Positions 28,048 to 36,862 of a stretch of DNA of 64,000 nt are shown here, piece after piece. The notes below the pieces were generated by a model, which had not been told where the DNA came from, searched no databases, and saw only the letters and a list, made by a program, of their open reading frames with translations. The stretch comes from Burkholderiales bacterium 67-32 (GTDB taxonomy: Bacteria > Pseudomonadota > Gammaproteobacteria > Burkholderiales > Burkholderiaceae_B): the NCBI GenBank assembly GCA_001898625.1, contig MKUP01000022.1:124001-188000 (forward strand). Reading direction: 5' to 3'. The position numbers were made by a program, and so were the translations under genes. Within the stretch, counting starts at the first letter, position 1. Every line of letters begins with the position of its first letter.

Positions 28048-29364
28048 ATGGAAACCGCACAACAAGCTTCCAAGAATCCCCGCAAGAAACTGCTGCTGGG
28101 CGCCGCCGGCGTGTTCGCCGTGGCCGCCGTCGCCTACGGCGCGTGGTGGGCGCTGGTGGCCCGCCACTACGAAGGTACCGACGACGCCTATGTGCAGGGC
28201 AACCTGGTACAGATCACGCCCCAGATCGCCAGCACGGTCGTCGCCATCCAGGCCGATGACACCGACTACGTGAAGTCCGGCGAGCCGCTGATCCTGCTGG
28301 ACAAGGCCGACGCGCAGGTCGCGCTCGACCAGGCCCAGGCGGCGCTGGCCCAGACCGTGCGCCAGGTGCGCACGCTGTATGCCAACAACGGCGCGTTGAC
28401 CGCGAACATCGCGGTGCGCCAGGCCGACATCGAACGCGCGAAAGCCGATCTTGCCAAGGCCCAGAACGACGCCAAGCGCCGCCAGGAGCTGGCCTCGTCC
28501 GGCGCGGTCAGCGGCGAGGAACTGCTGCACGCCGAAACCGCGGTCAGCAACGCCAAGTCGGCGCTGGCCTCGGCGCAGGCGGCCCTGGTGGCCGCGCGCG
28601 AGCAACTCGCCACCAATACCGCGCTCACCGACGGCACCAGCGTCGAACAGCATCCCAACGTCCTGGGCGCCGCGGCCAAGGTCCGCGAGGCCTTCATCAA
28701 TCTGTCGCGCACCTCGCTGCCCGCGCCCGTGACCGGCTACGTGGCCAAGCGCAGCGCGCAGGTGGGGCAGCGCGTGGCGCCCGGCGCCTCGCTGATGACC
28801 ATCGTGCCGCTGGACCAGGTGTGGGTGGATGCCAACTTCAAGGAAGTGCAGCTGGGCCGCATGCGCATCGGCCAGCCCGTCACGCTGGAGGCGGATGTCT
28901 ACGGTTCCAAGGTCGAGTACCACGGCAAGGTCGCCGGCCTGGGCGCCGGCACCGGCAGCGCCTTCGCGCTGCTGCCGGCGCAGAACGCCACCGGCAACTG
29001 GATCAAGGTGGTGCAGCGCGTGCCGGTGCGCATCGCCCTGGAGCCCAAGGAAATCGAGGCGCATCCGCTGCGCGTGGGCCTGTCGATGAACGTCTCGGTG
29101 GACGTGTCGTCCACCGACGGTCCGGCGCTGGCCGAGGCGGCGCGCACCGCGCCCGCCTATTCGACCACGGTCATGGACCATGCCCGCGAGGATGCCGATG
29201 CCCTGGTGGCCGCCACCATCGCCCAGAACCTGGGCGGCCGCGCGGCCGAGGCCAAGCCGGCGGTGGCCAAGACCTCGCCGCTGCACATCTCGACCTCCGT
29301 TCGCGCCGACCAGGGCGACACGGTCACGGCCACCGTCGCGCGCCACGGCGCGGGCGTGATGTAG
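28048..29364 (+). CDS. EmrA-like membrane-fusion adaptor (HlyD family)
   Basis: 438 aa. One N-terminal membrane segment (about residues 15-35), the biotinyl-lipoyl half-motif TDDAYVQGNLVQITPQIASTV near residue 47, a long alpha-helical hairpin (about 90-200) and a beta-barrel region ending ISLPAPVTGYVAKRSAQVGQRV-like. This links the inner-membrane MFS pump to the outer-membrane factor. An unusual 55-60 residue tail after residue 380 is rich in Ala/Thr and not typical of EmrA. Confidence 0.92.
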   Translation: METAQQASKNPRKKLLLGAAGVFAVAAVAYGAWWALVARHYEGTDDAYVQGNLVQITPQIASTVVAIQADDTDYVKSGEPLILLDKADAQVALDQAQAALAQTVRQVRTLYANNGALTANIAVRQADIERAKADLAKAQNDAKRRQELASSGAVSGEELLHAETAVSNAKSALASAQAALVAAREQLATNTALTDGTSVEQHPNVLGAAAKVREAFINLSRTSLPAPVTGYVAKRSAQVGQRVAPGASLMTIVPLDQVWVDANFKEVQLGRMRIGQPVTLEADVYGSKVEYHGKVAGLGAGTGSAFALLPAQNATGNWIKVVQRVPVRIALEPKEIEAHPLRVGLSMNVSVDVSSTDGPALAEAARTAPAYSTTVMDHAREDADALVAATIAQNLGGRAAEAKPAVAKTSPLHISTSVRADQGDTVTATVARHGAGVM

Positions 29365-29389
29365 GACCGCGCCGGCCACGGATGCTGCC

Positions 29390-31003
29390 ATGACGACCAA
29401 CGCTTCTTCTCCGGCCCCGGCCGACGAGCCCGCCGCGCAACCGGCGCCCGGCGGCCCGCCGGCGGCCCATCCGCCGCTCCAGGGCGGCCAGCGCCTGCTG
29501 GGCACCGTCGCCCTGTCGGCGGCGGTGTTCATGAACGTGCTCGATACGTCCATCGCCAACGTCTCGCTGCCGGCCATCTCGGGCGACCTGGGGGTCAGCA
29601 CCAGCCAGGGCACCTGGGTGATCACCTCGTTCGCGGTGGCCAATGCCATCGCGCTGCCCCTGACGGGCTGGCTGACCATGCGCTTCGGCCAGGTGCGGCT
29701 GTTCGTCGCCTCGGTGCTGCTGTTCATCGTCGCGTCGTGGCTGTGCGGCCTCGCGCCGAACCTGGAGTCGCTGATCGCGTTCCGCGTGCTCCAGGGCCTG
29801 GTGGCGGGCCCGATGATCCCGCTGTCACAGACCCTGATGCTGGGCAGCTATCCCCGCGAGAAGTCCGGCATGGCGCTCGCGCTCTGGGCCATGACCACGC
29901 TGGTGGCGCCGGTGGCGGGTCCCTTGCTGGGCGGCTGGATCTCCGACAACTACTCGTGGCCGTGGATCTTCTACATCAACATTCCGGTCGGCCTGGTGGC
30001 GGCGTGGGTGAGCTGGAGCATCTACCACAAGCGCGAGTCGCCGATCCGCAAACTGCCCATCGACACCGTGGGCCTGGTTCTGCTGGTGGGATGGATCGCC
30101 GCGTTGCAGATCATGCTGGACAAAGGCAAGGAGCTCGACTGGTTCGCCAGCGGCACCATCGTGATGCTGGCGGTGGTCGCGGTGGTCGGCCTGGTGTTCT
30201 TCGTCATCTGGGAACTGACCGAGCGGCATCCCGTCGTGGACTTGCGCCTGTTCGCGGGTCGCAACTTCACCGTGGGCGCGCTGACGCTGTCGATCGCCTA
30301 TGCGGTGTTCTTCGGCAACGTGGTGCTGCTGCCGCTGTGGTTGCAGACGCAGATGGGCTACACGGCCACCGACGCCGGCATGGTGACCGCGCCCATCGGG
30401 CTGCTGGCCATCGTGTTCACGCCCATCGTCGGCCGCATGCTGGCGCGTACGGATCCCCGCATCCTGGTCACGATCGCCTTCGGCGTGTTCGCCGCCGTCA
30501 GCTTCATGCGCTCGAATTTCACGCCGCAGGCCGACATCGTGACCCTGCTCGAACCCACCGTGCTGCAAGGCGCGGGGATGGCCGCCTTCTTCGTGCCGCT
30601 GGTATCGCTGACGCTGGCCGGGTTGCCGCCCGACAAGATCGCCAGCGCCTCGGGCCTGTCGAATTTCCTGCGTATCACCGCGGGGGCATTCGGCACGTCC
30701 ATTTCGACGACGATGTGGGAAGACCGGGCGGCCATGCACCATGCCCACCTGACCGAGCACATCGCTTCCGGCAGCGGGGCCACGTCGCAGGCGCTCTCGA
30801 CCATGCAGGGCGCGGGCATGTCGCCGGACCAGGCGCTGGCCTCGATCAACAACCTGATCAGCGGGCAGGCGCTGACGATGTCGGTGGTCGACATCTTCTA
30901 CGGCTCGGCCATCATCTTCCTGGTCCTGACCGCGATGGTCTGGCTGGCCAAGCCCGGCAAGCGCGGGGCGGGGGCGCCGGCCGATGCGGGGGGCGCGCAC
31001 TGA
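29390..31003 (+). CDS. EmrB-like drug:H+ antiporter (DHA2, 14 TM)
   Basis: 537 aa. After a 40-residue Pro/Ala-rich start come about 14 hydrophobic segments. Motifs: VFMNVLDTSIANVSLPAISGDLGVS (motif D1/TM1 of DHA2) and WLTMRFGQVRLFVAS (motif A). DHA2 pumps with a membrane-fusion partner export hydrophobic toxicants directly across both membranes. Third gene of the MarR-controlled operon, 25 bp after the adaptor. Confidence 0.93.
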   Translation: MTTNASSPAPADEPAAQPAPGGPPAAHPPLQGGQRLLGTVALSAAVFMNVLDTSIANVSLPAISGDLGVSTSQGTWVITSFAVANAIALPLTGWLTMRFGQVRLFVASVLLFIVASWLCGLAPNLESLIAFRVLQGLVAGPMIPLSQTLMLGSYPREKSGMALALWAMTTLVAPVAGPLLGGWISDNYSWPWIFYINIPVGLVAAWVSWSIYHKRESPIRKLPIDTVGLVLLVGWIAALQIMLDKGKELDWFASGTIVMLAVVAVVGLVFFVIWELTERHPVVDLRLFAGRNFTVGALTLSIAYAVFFGNVVLLPLWLQTQMGYTATDAGMVTAPIGLLAIVFTPIVGRMLARTDPRILVTIAFGVFAAVSFMRSNFTPQADIVTLLEPTVLQGAGMAAFFVPLVSLTLAGLPPDKIASASGLSNFLRITAGAFGTSISTTMWEDRAAMHHAHLTEHIASGSGATSQALSTMQGAGMSPDQALASINNLISGQALTMSVVDIFYGSAIIFLVLTAMVWLAKPGKRGAGAPADAGGAH

Positions 31004-31081
31004 GTACGAGGTCCCGGCCGTGAAATTTACGAGGGTGCCGCGAACGACTATATTGCACCGGACTTCCCCCGCAGGAATCCG

Positions 31082-31945
31082 ATGACGCGGTCTTTCCTTT
31101 CCCGCCCCGTGGCCATGCTCGGCCTGGCCGGCCTGCTCGCGCTCCAGGGCTGTGCCCCGATGGCGCCCGGCAGGCACGGCCTGGACATCGACACGTCCAT
31201 CAGCGCGCGCAGCCAGGGCAGCCGCGTGCGCTTCATCGTGCTCCACTACACGGTGTCCGAATCGTCGCGGGCCCTGGGCACGCTCAGCCAGGGCGAGGTC
31301 AGCAGCCACTACCTGGTCACCGACGACGAACCCCCGCGCATCTACCGGCTGGTGGACGAGAGCCGCGCTGCCTGGCATGCCGGCCAGAGCGAGTGGGGCG
31401 GCTACACCTGGCTCAATCGCAGTTCCATAGGCATAGAAATCGTCAATCGCGGGCCGGTCGGAACGGCCGCCGACGGCACGCCCGCCTGGCAGCCGTACCG
31501 GCCGTCGCAGATCCGGGCGGTGCAGGCGTTGGTGCGCGATATTGCCGACCGCCACGGTATCGCGCCGGAGAACATCGTTGGCCACAGCGATGTCGCGCCG
31601 CTGCGCAAGCAGGATCCCGGCCCGCTGTTTCCGTGGCGCGAGCTGGCTCGCGAGGGCGTGGGACGGTGGTATGACGAGTCGGTGGCCCAGGCCCTGGGCG
31701 CGCGCTTCGCGGCCCAGGGCCTGCCCGACGCGGCCTCGGTCCGGCAGCAACTGTCCCGGCTGGGCTACGGGGTGCCGCCGGTCGACGCGCCCGAGCGCGA
31801 GATGCGGGCGGTCATCGCGGCGTTCCAGATGCACTACCGGCCCGTGCGCTACGACGGCGTGCTCGATGCCGAGACCGCCGGGGTGCTGGCGGCGCTGGTG
31901 GCGTCGGCGGGGCCGGCGGGGGCGGGCGATGCGTCGGCCTGGTAG
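31082..31945 (+). CDS. N-acetylmuramoyl-L-alanine amidase, AmiD/AmpD-like lipoprotein
   Basis: 287 aa. Lipobox LLALQGCAP puts Cys at about 23, so the protein is likely lipidated. The amidase_2 fold shows FIVLHYTVS (first zinc His), EIVNRG, and VGHSDVAPLRKQDPGPLFPW (second His and Asp/Lys). The last ~75 residues resemble a peptidoglycan-binding repeat (REMRAVIAAFQMHYRP). Cleaves the amide between MurNAc and the peptide in wall recycling. Transcribed after emrB with a 78-bp gap. Confidence 0.9.
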   Translation: MTRSFLSRPVAMLGLAGLLALQGCAPMAPGRHGLDIDTSISARSQGSRVRFIVLHYTVSESSRALGTLSQGEVSSHYLVTDDEPPRIYRLVDESRAAWHAGQSEWGGYTWLNRSSIGIEIVNRGPVGTAADGTPAWQPYRPSQIRAVQALVRDIADRHGIAPENIVGHSDVAPLRKQDPGPLFPWRELAREGVGRWYDESVAQALGARFAAQGLPDAASVRQQLSRLGYGVPPVDAPEREMRAVIAAFQMHYRPVRYDGVLDAETAGVLAALVASAGPAGAGDASAW

Positions 31946-31949
31946 GAAC

Positions 31950-32600
31950 CTAGTTCTTGGTGCCGAAGAGCCGGTCGCCGGCATCGCCCAGCCCCGGCAC
32001 GATGTAGGCGTTCTCGTCCAGGTAGTCGTCCAGCGACGCCAGGTACATGGGCACGTCGGGATGGTGGTCGCAATACACCTGCATGCCCTCGGGCGAGGCC
32101 ACCAGCGCGACGAAGATGATGCTCGAGGCCGGCACGCCGCGCTTTTTCAGCGCCTCCACCGCATGGGCGGCCGAATAGCCTGTGCCTATCATCGGATCGC
32201 ACAGGATGAAGGTGCGGCCTTCGAGTTCGGGCAGGCGCACGAGATATTCCACCGGCCGGTGCTGTTCGTCCCGGTACAGGCCGATATGGCCGACCCGGGC
32301 CGAAGGCACCAGGTCCAGCAGTCCGTCCGCCATGCCGCTGCCCGCGCGCAGTACCGGCACCACCGCGAGCTTCTTGCCGGCGATGACCGGCGCGTCCATG
32401 GGTGTCATGGGCGTCTCGATGGGGCGCAGCGCCAGCGGCAGGTTGCGGGTGACCTCGTAGCCCATCAGTTGCGAGATTTCGCGCAGCAACTGGCGGAACG
32501 TCCGCGTCGACGTGTTCTTGTCGCGCATGTGGGTCAGCTTGTGCTGGATCAGCGGGTGATCGAGGATGAACAGGTTGGGAAAGCGCGGATCGGTCTTCAC
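31950..32600 (-). CDS. upp: Uracil phosphoribosyltransferase
   Basis: 216 aa. [15 protein letters not shown] and [18 protein letters not shown] (PRPP-binding loop) plus the C-terminal [18 protein letters not shown] identify Upp, which salvages uracil to UMP. ATG at 32600 is preceded by GGTACGCATGT; the end converges on the amidase gene. Confidence 0.97.
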   Translation of the reverse strand: MKTDPRFPNLFILDHPLIQHKLTHMRDKNTSTRTFRQLLREISQLMGYEVTRNLPLALRPIETPMTPMDAPVIAGKKLAVVPVLRAGSGMADGLLDLVPSARVGHIGLYRDEQHRPVEYLVRLPELEGRTFILCDPMIGTGYSAAHAVEALKKRGVPASSIIFVALVASPEGMQVYCDHHPDVPMYLASLDDYLDENAYIVPGLGDAGDRLFGTKN

Positions 32601-32716
32601 ATGCGTACCTTGAGGGTGGGCGGACGACGCCCCGCATCGGGGCGCGGCCGATATTCTCCGCGATTGTATGCGCGATTAGAATGCGGCATGACCATTGCCC
32701 ATCAAGGAGATTCCAG

Positions 32717-33691
32717 ATGTCCAAGGCGATACGCATCGAGCAGCATGGCGGCCCCGAAGTGCTCAAGCTGGTTGACGTCGACGTGCCGGCTCCCGGCCCC
32801 GGCGAAGTCCGGATCCGGCAGCACGCCGTCGGCCTGAATTTCATCGACATCTATTTTCGTACCGGCCTGTATCCCACCCGGCTGCCTGCCGTGCTGGGGT
32901 TCGAGGCGGCCGGCGTGGTGGACGCGGTGGGGCCCAAGGTCCGGCACCTGAAGGTGGGTGACCGCGTGGCCTATGGGCAGAGCCCGCTGGGCGCCTATGC
33001 GGAAGTGCGCAACATGCCCGCGTTCCAGGTGGTCCGCATTCCCGACGGCGTCGGTTTCGACCAGGCCGCGGCCATCATGCTCAAGGGGCTGACGGTGCAG
33101 TACCTGTTCCGCCAGACCTACCGCCTGCAGGGCAACGAGACCATCCTGTTCCACGCCGCGGCCGGCGGCGTCGGCCTGATCGCGTGCCAGTGGGCGAAGG
33201 CTTTGGGCGTAAAATTGATCGGCACGGTGTCGTCCCCGGAAAAGGCGGCGCTGGCCAAGGCAAACGGCGCGTGGCAGGTCATCGACTACTCCCGCGAGAA
33301 CGTCGCCCAGCGCGTGCTCGAACTGACCAAGGGCAAGAAGGTGCCGGTGGTCTACGACGGCGTGGGCAAGGACACCTGGGAAACGTCGCTCGATTGCCTG
33401 CAGCAGCGGGGCCTGATGGTCAGCTTCGGCAACGCGTCCGGCGCGGTCGCCGGGGTCAACCTGGGCGTCCTGGCGCAGAAGGGCTCGCTGTTCGTGACGC
33501 GGCCCACCGTGGCGCATCACGTGGACACCCTGGAAAAAATGCAGGCTGCGGCGGCCGATCTGTTTGAACTGGTCGTGGCGGGCAAGATCAAGCCGCGCAT
33601 CGAGCAGCGCTTCAGGCTCGAAGACATCGCCCAGGCCCACGAATCGCTGGCCGCCCGCAAGACCACCGGCTCCACCGTACTCGAGGTGTAG
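32717..33691 (+). CDS. qor: NADPH:quinone oxidoreductase (zeta-crystallin type)
   Basis: 324 aa, zinc-free medium-chain reductase. MSKAIRIEQHGGPEVLKLVDVDVP at the start, FIDIYFRTGLYP, the nucleotide motif AAAGGVGLIACQWAKALG. One-electron reduction of quinones with NADPH. AAGGAGA seven bp before ATG 32717 fixes the start; the frame remains open upstream. Divergent from upp. Confidence 0.93.
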   Translation: MSKAIRIEQHGGPEVLKLVDVDVPAPGPGEVRIRQHAVGLNFIDIYFRTGLYPTRLPAVLGFEAAGVVDAVGPKVRHLKVGDRVAYGQSPLGAYAEVRNMPAFQVVRIPDGVGFDQAAAIMLKGLTVQYLFRQTYRLQGNETILFHAAAGGVGLIACQWAKALGVKLIGTVSSPEKAALAKANGAWQVIDYSRENVAQRVLELTKGKKVPVVYDGVGKDTWETSLDCLQQRGLMVSFGNASGAVAGVNLGVLAQKGSLFVTRPTVAHHVDTLEKMQAAAADLFELVVAGKIKPRIEQRFRLEDIAQAHESLAARKTTGSTVLEV

Positions 33692-33707
33692 GGGGATAGG
33701 ACTGAAC

Positions 33708-34607
33708 ATGAAATGGATCATCGTCGCGCTGTACCTGGGCGCCATCGGCTATGTGCACTTCCGGGGCAAGGTCCGGCTGCGCTTCTTCAGGCAGTTGTTC
33801 GACCATTCCTCGATCGTGGCGCCCGTGAACGCGTTCATGTACCTGTTTTCCCGGGTGCCCGCCGTGCCGTACATCCCGGTGCGGCAATTGCCGGCGCTGC
33901 AGGCGCTGGACGACAACTGGGAGGTCATCCGCGACGAGGCGGTGCAGCTGCGCGACGCGCAGCGCATACGCGCGGCGGAAAAGAACAACGATGCGGGCTT
34001 CAATTCCTTCTTCAAGTCGGGCTGGAAACGGTTCTACCTGAAGTGGTACGAGGCCCAGCATCCGTCCGCGCATGAGTACTGCCCCCGCACGGTCGAGATC
34101 CTGCGCGGCATTCCCGAGGTCAAGGCGGCCATGTTCGCCGAACTGCCGCCCGGGGCGAAGCTCAATCCCCATCGCGATCCGTTCGCCGGCTCGCTGCGCT
34201 ACCACCTCGGGCTGGAGACGCCCAACGACGACCGCTGCTTCATCGAGGTGGACGGCGAACGCTACAGCTGGCGCGACGGGCAGAGCGTGGTGTTCGACGA
34301 GACCTTCATCCACTGGGCCGAGAACGGGACCGACCGCGACCGCATCATCCTGTTCTGCGACGTCGAGCGGCCGCTGCGCTACCGTTGGGCGCAGGCCTTC
34401 AACAAGTGGATGGGGCGCAAGGTCATGACCGCCGCCAGTTCGCCCAATGAAGAGGGCGACAAGACGGGCCTGATCAACAAGCTGTTCTATGTTGTGTGGG
34501 TGGCGGGGCAGTATCGCCGCCGGCTCAAGAACTGGAACCGCACGGTCTACCGCCTGACCAGGGCGGCGCTGATCATCGGCGTGGTCGCGCTGATCATCTA
34601 CATCTGA
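33708..34607 (+). CDS. lpxO: Aspartyl/asparaginyl beta-hydroxylase-like, LpxO-type lipid A hydroxylase
   Basis: 299 aa. An N-terminal membrane helix (about 2-20) and a C-terminal one (about 280-297) flank a soluble domain with H-x-D in LNPHRDPFAGSLRYHLGL and later DETFIHWAENGTDRDRI, the Fe(II)/2-oxoglutarate jelly-roll triad of the aspartyl/asparaginyl hydroxylase family. In Bordetella-like bacteria LpxO homologues 2-hydroxylate acyl chains of lipid A. Follows qor by 16 bp with a strong GGGGGATAGGA site. Confidence 0.85.
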   Translation: MKWIIVALYLGAIGYVHFRGKVRLRFFRQLFDHSSIVAPVNAFMYLFSRVPAVPYIPVRQLPALQALDDNWEVIRDEAVQLRDAQRIRAAEKNNDAGFNSFFKSGWKRFYLKWYEAQHPSAHEYCPRTVEILRGIPEVKAAMFAELPPGAKLNPHRDPFAGSLRYHLGLETPNDDRCFIEVDGERYSWRDGQSVVFDETFIHWAENGTDRDRIILFCDVERPLRYRWAQAFNKWMGRKVMTAASSPNEEGDKTGLINKLFYVVWVAGQYRRRLKNWNRTVYRLTRAALIIGVVALIIYI

Positions 34608-34614
34608 CGTTTTT

Positions 34615-35817
34615 TCACAGGCCCCGAGAGCGGGCGAATATTCCCAGGCTCAGGCCGATCGTGGCGCACAGCGCCATCAGCGGCAGCGCATGGGACCAGT
34701 CCGGCACCGCGCCGGACTGCGTGACGGCCCAGGTCACCAGCGGGGCGGCCGCGAACTGCCCCAGATTGGAGCCTTGCAGGAACAGCCCTTGCAGGCTGGC
34801 GATCTGGTCCGGGCTCTTGGCCAGGCGCGGCGACGCCGACAAGGTGGCGGCGGGCAGGGTTCCGCCGATCAGGTTCAGGCTCAGGCAGGCTCCGAAGCGG
34901 ACGGCGTCCGGCAGCCAGTCCGAGAAGATCGCGCAGGCGGACAGGCCGACGACGACGTGGGCCGTCATGATCAGCGAACTGCCGCGCAGGCCGCGTTGCA
35001 GCAGCGAGGCGCCCAGCACCGAGCCGCCGGCGTTGAAGAAGATCACGACGGCGGTCAGCAGCGAAGCGGTGCGCAGCGACAATCCGCGTTCCTGGATGGC
35101 CCAGGTCGGCAGGAAGGTCATGACCGTGAAGAACTGGATGGCGTAGAACGTGAACGACAGCGCCAGCACCCAGGGCACGACCTGGCGCAGCCCGCCCGTG
35201 AGCTTGCGCCAGTCCAGCGAGCGCGCCGCCGGCCTGGGGTGGGCATAGCGCGAGCGCCAGAGCCCCATCCAGACCGCGCAGACCGCCGTCACGCCGGCGA
35301 TCAGCATCCACAAGAGGCGCCAGCGGCCGTCCTCGAGCAGCAGCGGCGCCGTCAGCAGCGCGAGACTGATGCCCAGCGGCATGTAGGCCGACCACAGGGC
35401 CAGCACCAGGCGGGTCTGGTGCGGCGCGCTGAGCGCCGTCAACATCGCGGGAACCGACACGACGATGGCGATCTGCCCGGTGCCTTCCAGGATGCGGCTG
35501 GCCAGCAGCACGGCGTAGCTGTCGGACACCGCGCCCAGCAGCCCTCCCGCCACCAGCGCGCACAGGCCGACCAGAGTGAAACGCCAGGCGCCGATGCGGC
35601 CGGAGAGAAGACCCATGCCGGCCGCGCACAAGGTGGCGATGGTGCTGAACAGGGAGACGACCCAGCCCACCTCGCGCAGGTTCAACCCCAGGTCCTGCTG
35701 CAGCAGCGGCAGCGCGGGTGGCATCTTGCCCACGCACAGCGCGACCAGGATGCCGCAGGTCACGCCCAGGGCGACGCCGGGCCAGTCGGTATGTTGCGGT
35801 CGTCCGTCGGTGGCCAT
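34615..35817 (-). CDS. MFS transporter, cyanate/nitrate-importer-like
   Basis: 400 aa, about 12 membrane segments. GVTCGILVALCVGKMPPALPLLQQDLGLNLREVGWVVSLFS at the N-terminus is typical of MFS_1 carriers of the CynX/NimT type. Substrate unknown; gene order with the upstream GntR and the Rieske/GS operon suggests import of the amine or aromatic acid handled there. It ends 7 bp from lpxO (convergent). Confidence 0.85.
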   Translation of the reverse strand: MATDGRPQHTDWPGVALGVTCGILVALCVGKMPPALPLLQQDLGLNLREVGWVVSLFSTIATLCAAGMGLLSGRIGAWRFTLVGLCALVAGGLLGAVSDSYAVLLASRILEGTGQIAIVVSVPAMLTALSAPHQTRLVLALWSAYMPLGISLALLTAPLLLEDGRWRLLWMLIAGVTAVCAVWMGLWRSRYAHPRPAARSLDWRKLTGGLRQVVPWVLALSFTFYAIQFFTVMTFLPTWAIQERGLSLRTASLLTAVVIFFNAGGSVLGASLLQRGLRGSSLIMTAHVVVGLSACAIFSDWLPDAVRFGACLSLNLIGGTLPAATLSASPRLAKSPDQIASLQGLFLQGSNLGQFAAAPLVTWAVTQSGAVPDWSHALPLMALCATIGLSLGIFARSRGL

Positions 35818-35820
35818 GCG

Positions 35821-36549
35821 TCAGGCCTTGCCCAGGACGATCTTCATGGCCGGCAGGAGCTGGGCGGCGGTTTCCGGGCGCTCGAGCGCGTATTCCAGGT
35901 TCATTTGCGCGACATCCACGTGTTCCTCGGCCAGCGCCTGGGCGCGGGCGCCTTCGCCCTTCTCCATGGCCTGCACCAGCCGGTGGTGTTGCAGGTGGGC
36001 GTAGACCATCCATTTCTGCCGCTCATCCCCGGTGTTCTGCATCGGCAGCATGGTGCTGGGCGAGGCGAAGGGCAGGCGGTTGTTCATCTCTATGGCGCGC
36101 GCCAGCGCGAAGTTGCCGGCGGCGTCGATGACGAGCTTGTGGAAGCGATCGTTCATTTCCCCGTACAGGGCATAGTCGTCGTAAGTCATCTCGGCCTTGT
36201 TGACGGCGCGATCGCCGTCCTGCAGGCAGGCCCGCAGATCCAGCGACAACTGGCGCGAGACGCCGTGTTCGGCCACCAGGCGGGCGGCCATGCCTTCCAG
36301 GTGCCCGCGCACCGCGATGGCGTCATGGATCTCGCGCGGGGTGAAGCGCCGCATCATGTAGCCGTTGGTGGGCGAGGGCTCGATCAGCCCTTCCTGTTCC
36401 AGGGCGGCCAGTGCCAGGCGGATGGGCGTGCGCGACACGCCCAGTTTCTCGGCTAGCGGAATCTCGGCCAGGCGCTCGCCGGGCGCGAATTCCCCTTTCA
36501 GTATCAGGTCCCGCAGTTGCACCAATACGCGCGTCTGTTGCGATTCCAA
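35821..36549 (-). CDS. GntR family regulator (FCD type) of the Rieske/GS locus
   Basis: 242 aa. HTH: RLAEIPLAEKLGVSRTPIRLALAALEQEGLIEPSP; FCD domain from about residue 80 with RFHKLVIDAAGNFALARAIEM. It is divergent from the Rieske gene and 3 bp upstream of the MFS gene, forming a regulator-transporter pair. Two TGGATCCA palindromes in the 313-bp intergenic region are candidate operators. Confidence 0.9.
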   Translation of the reverse strand: MESQQTRVLVQLRDLILKGEFAPGERLAEIPLAEKLGVSRTPIRLALAALEQEGLIEPSPTNGYMMRRFTPREIHDAIAVRGHLEGMAARLVAEHGVSRQLSLDLRACLQDGDRAVNKAEMTYDDYALYGEMNDRFHKLVIDAAGNFALARAIEMNNRLPFASPSTMLPMQNTGDERQKWMVYAHLQHHRLVQAMEKGEGARAQALAEEHVDVAQMNLEYALERPETAAQLLPAMKIVLGKA

Positions 36550-36862
36550 TGTCGCTCTCCTTTGCGAGTGCAGCGCATGCCCGCTCGTGGTGCGGCGCGA
36601 TTCACTTGGCGCCTCATTGTATCGAATTGAACGGCTGGATCCAGTTTTGAGGAAACCGGCTATTCCTGGCCTGATCGCGACTTGTGGGTCACATGGTTAG
36701 GGAAAACGATGTTTTTATTTAAGTATTTGAAAATAAAGAATTATTTTTATATTTTTCGATTTACTTCAGTCTCGGGAAGAGGAAGGGGCAGGGCACGGGT
36801 TTACATCATTGGATCCATAGAATAGTATCCTGCATACATCGCACCACCCCAATGGAGTTCGT
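36550..36862. promoter_or_regulatory. Divergent promoter region with paired TGGATCCA palindromes
   Basis: 313 bp between the GntR and Rieske genes. AT-rich centre (36700-36770) with runs of A/T; CTGGATCCAG at 36635-36644 is a perfect 10-bp palindrome and TTGGATCCAT at 36809-36818 has the same 8-bp core, 173 bp apart, one near each gene. This spacing would allow GntR-mediated looping. No RNA gene or ORF seen in the stretch. Confidence 0.45.
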
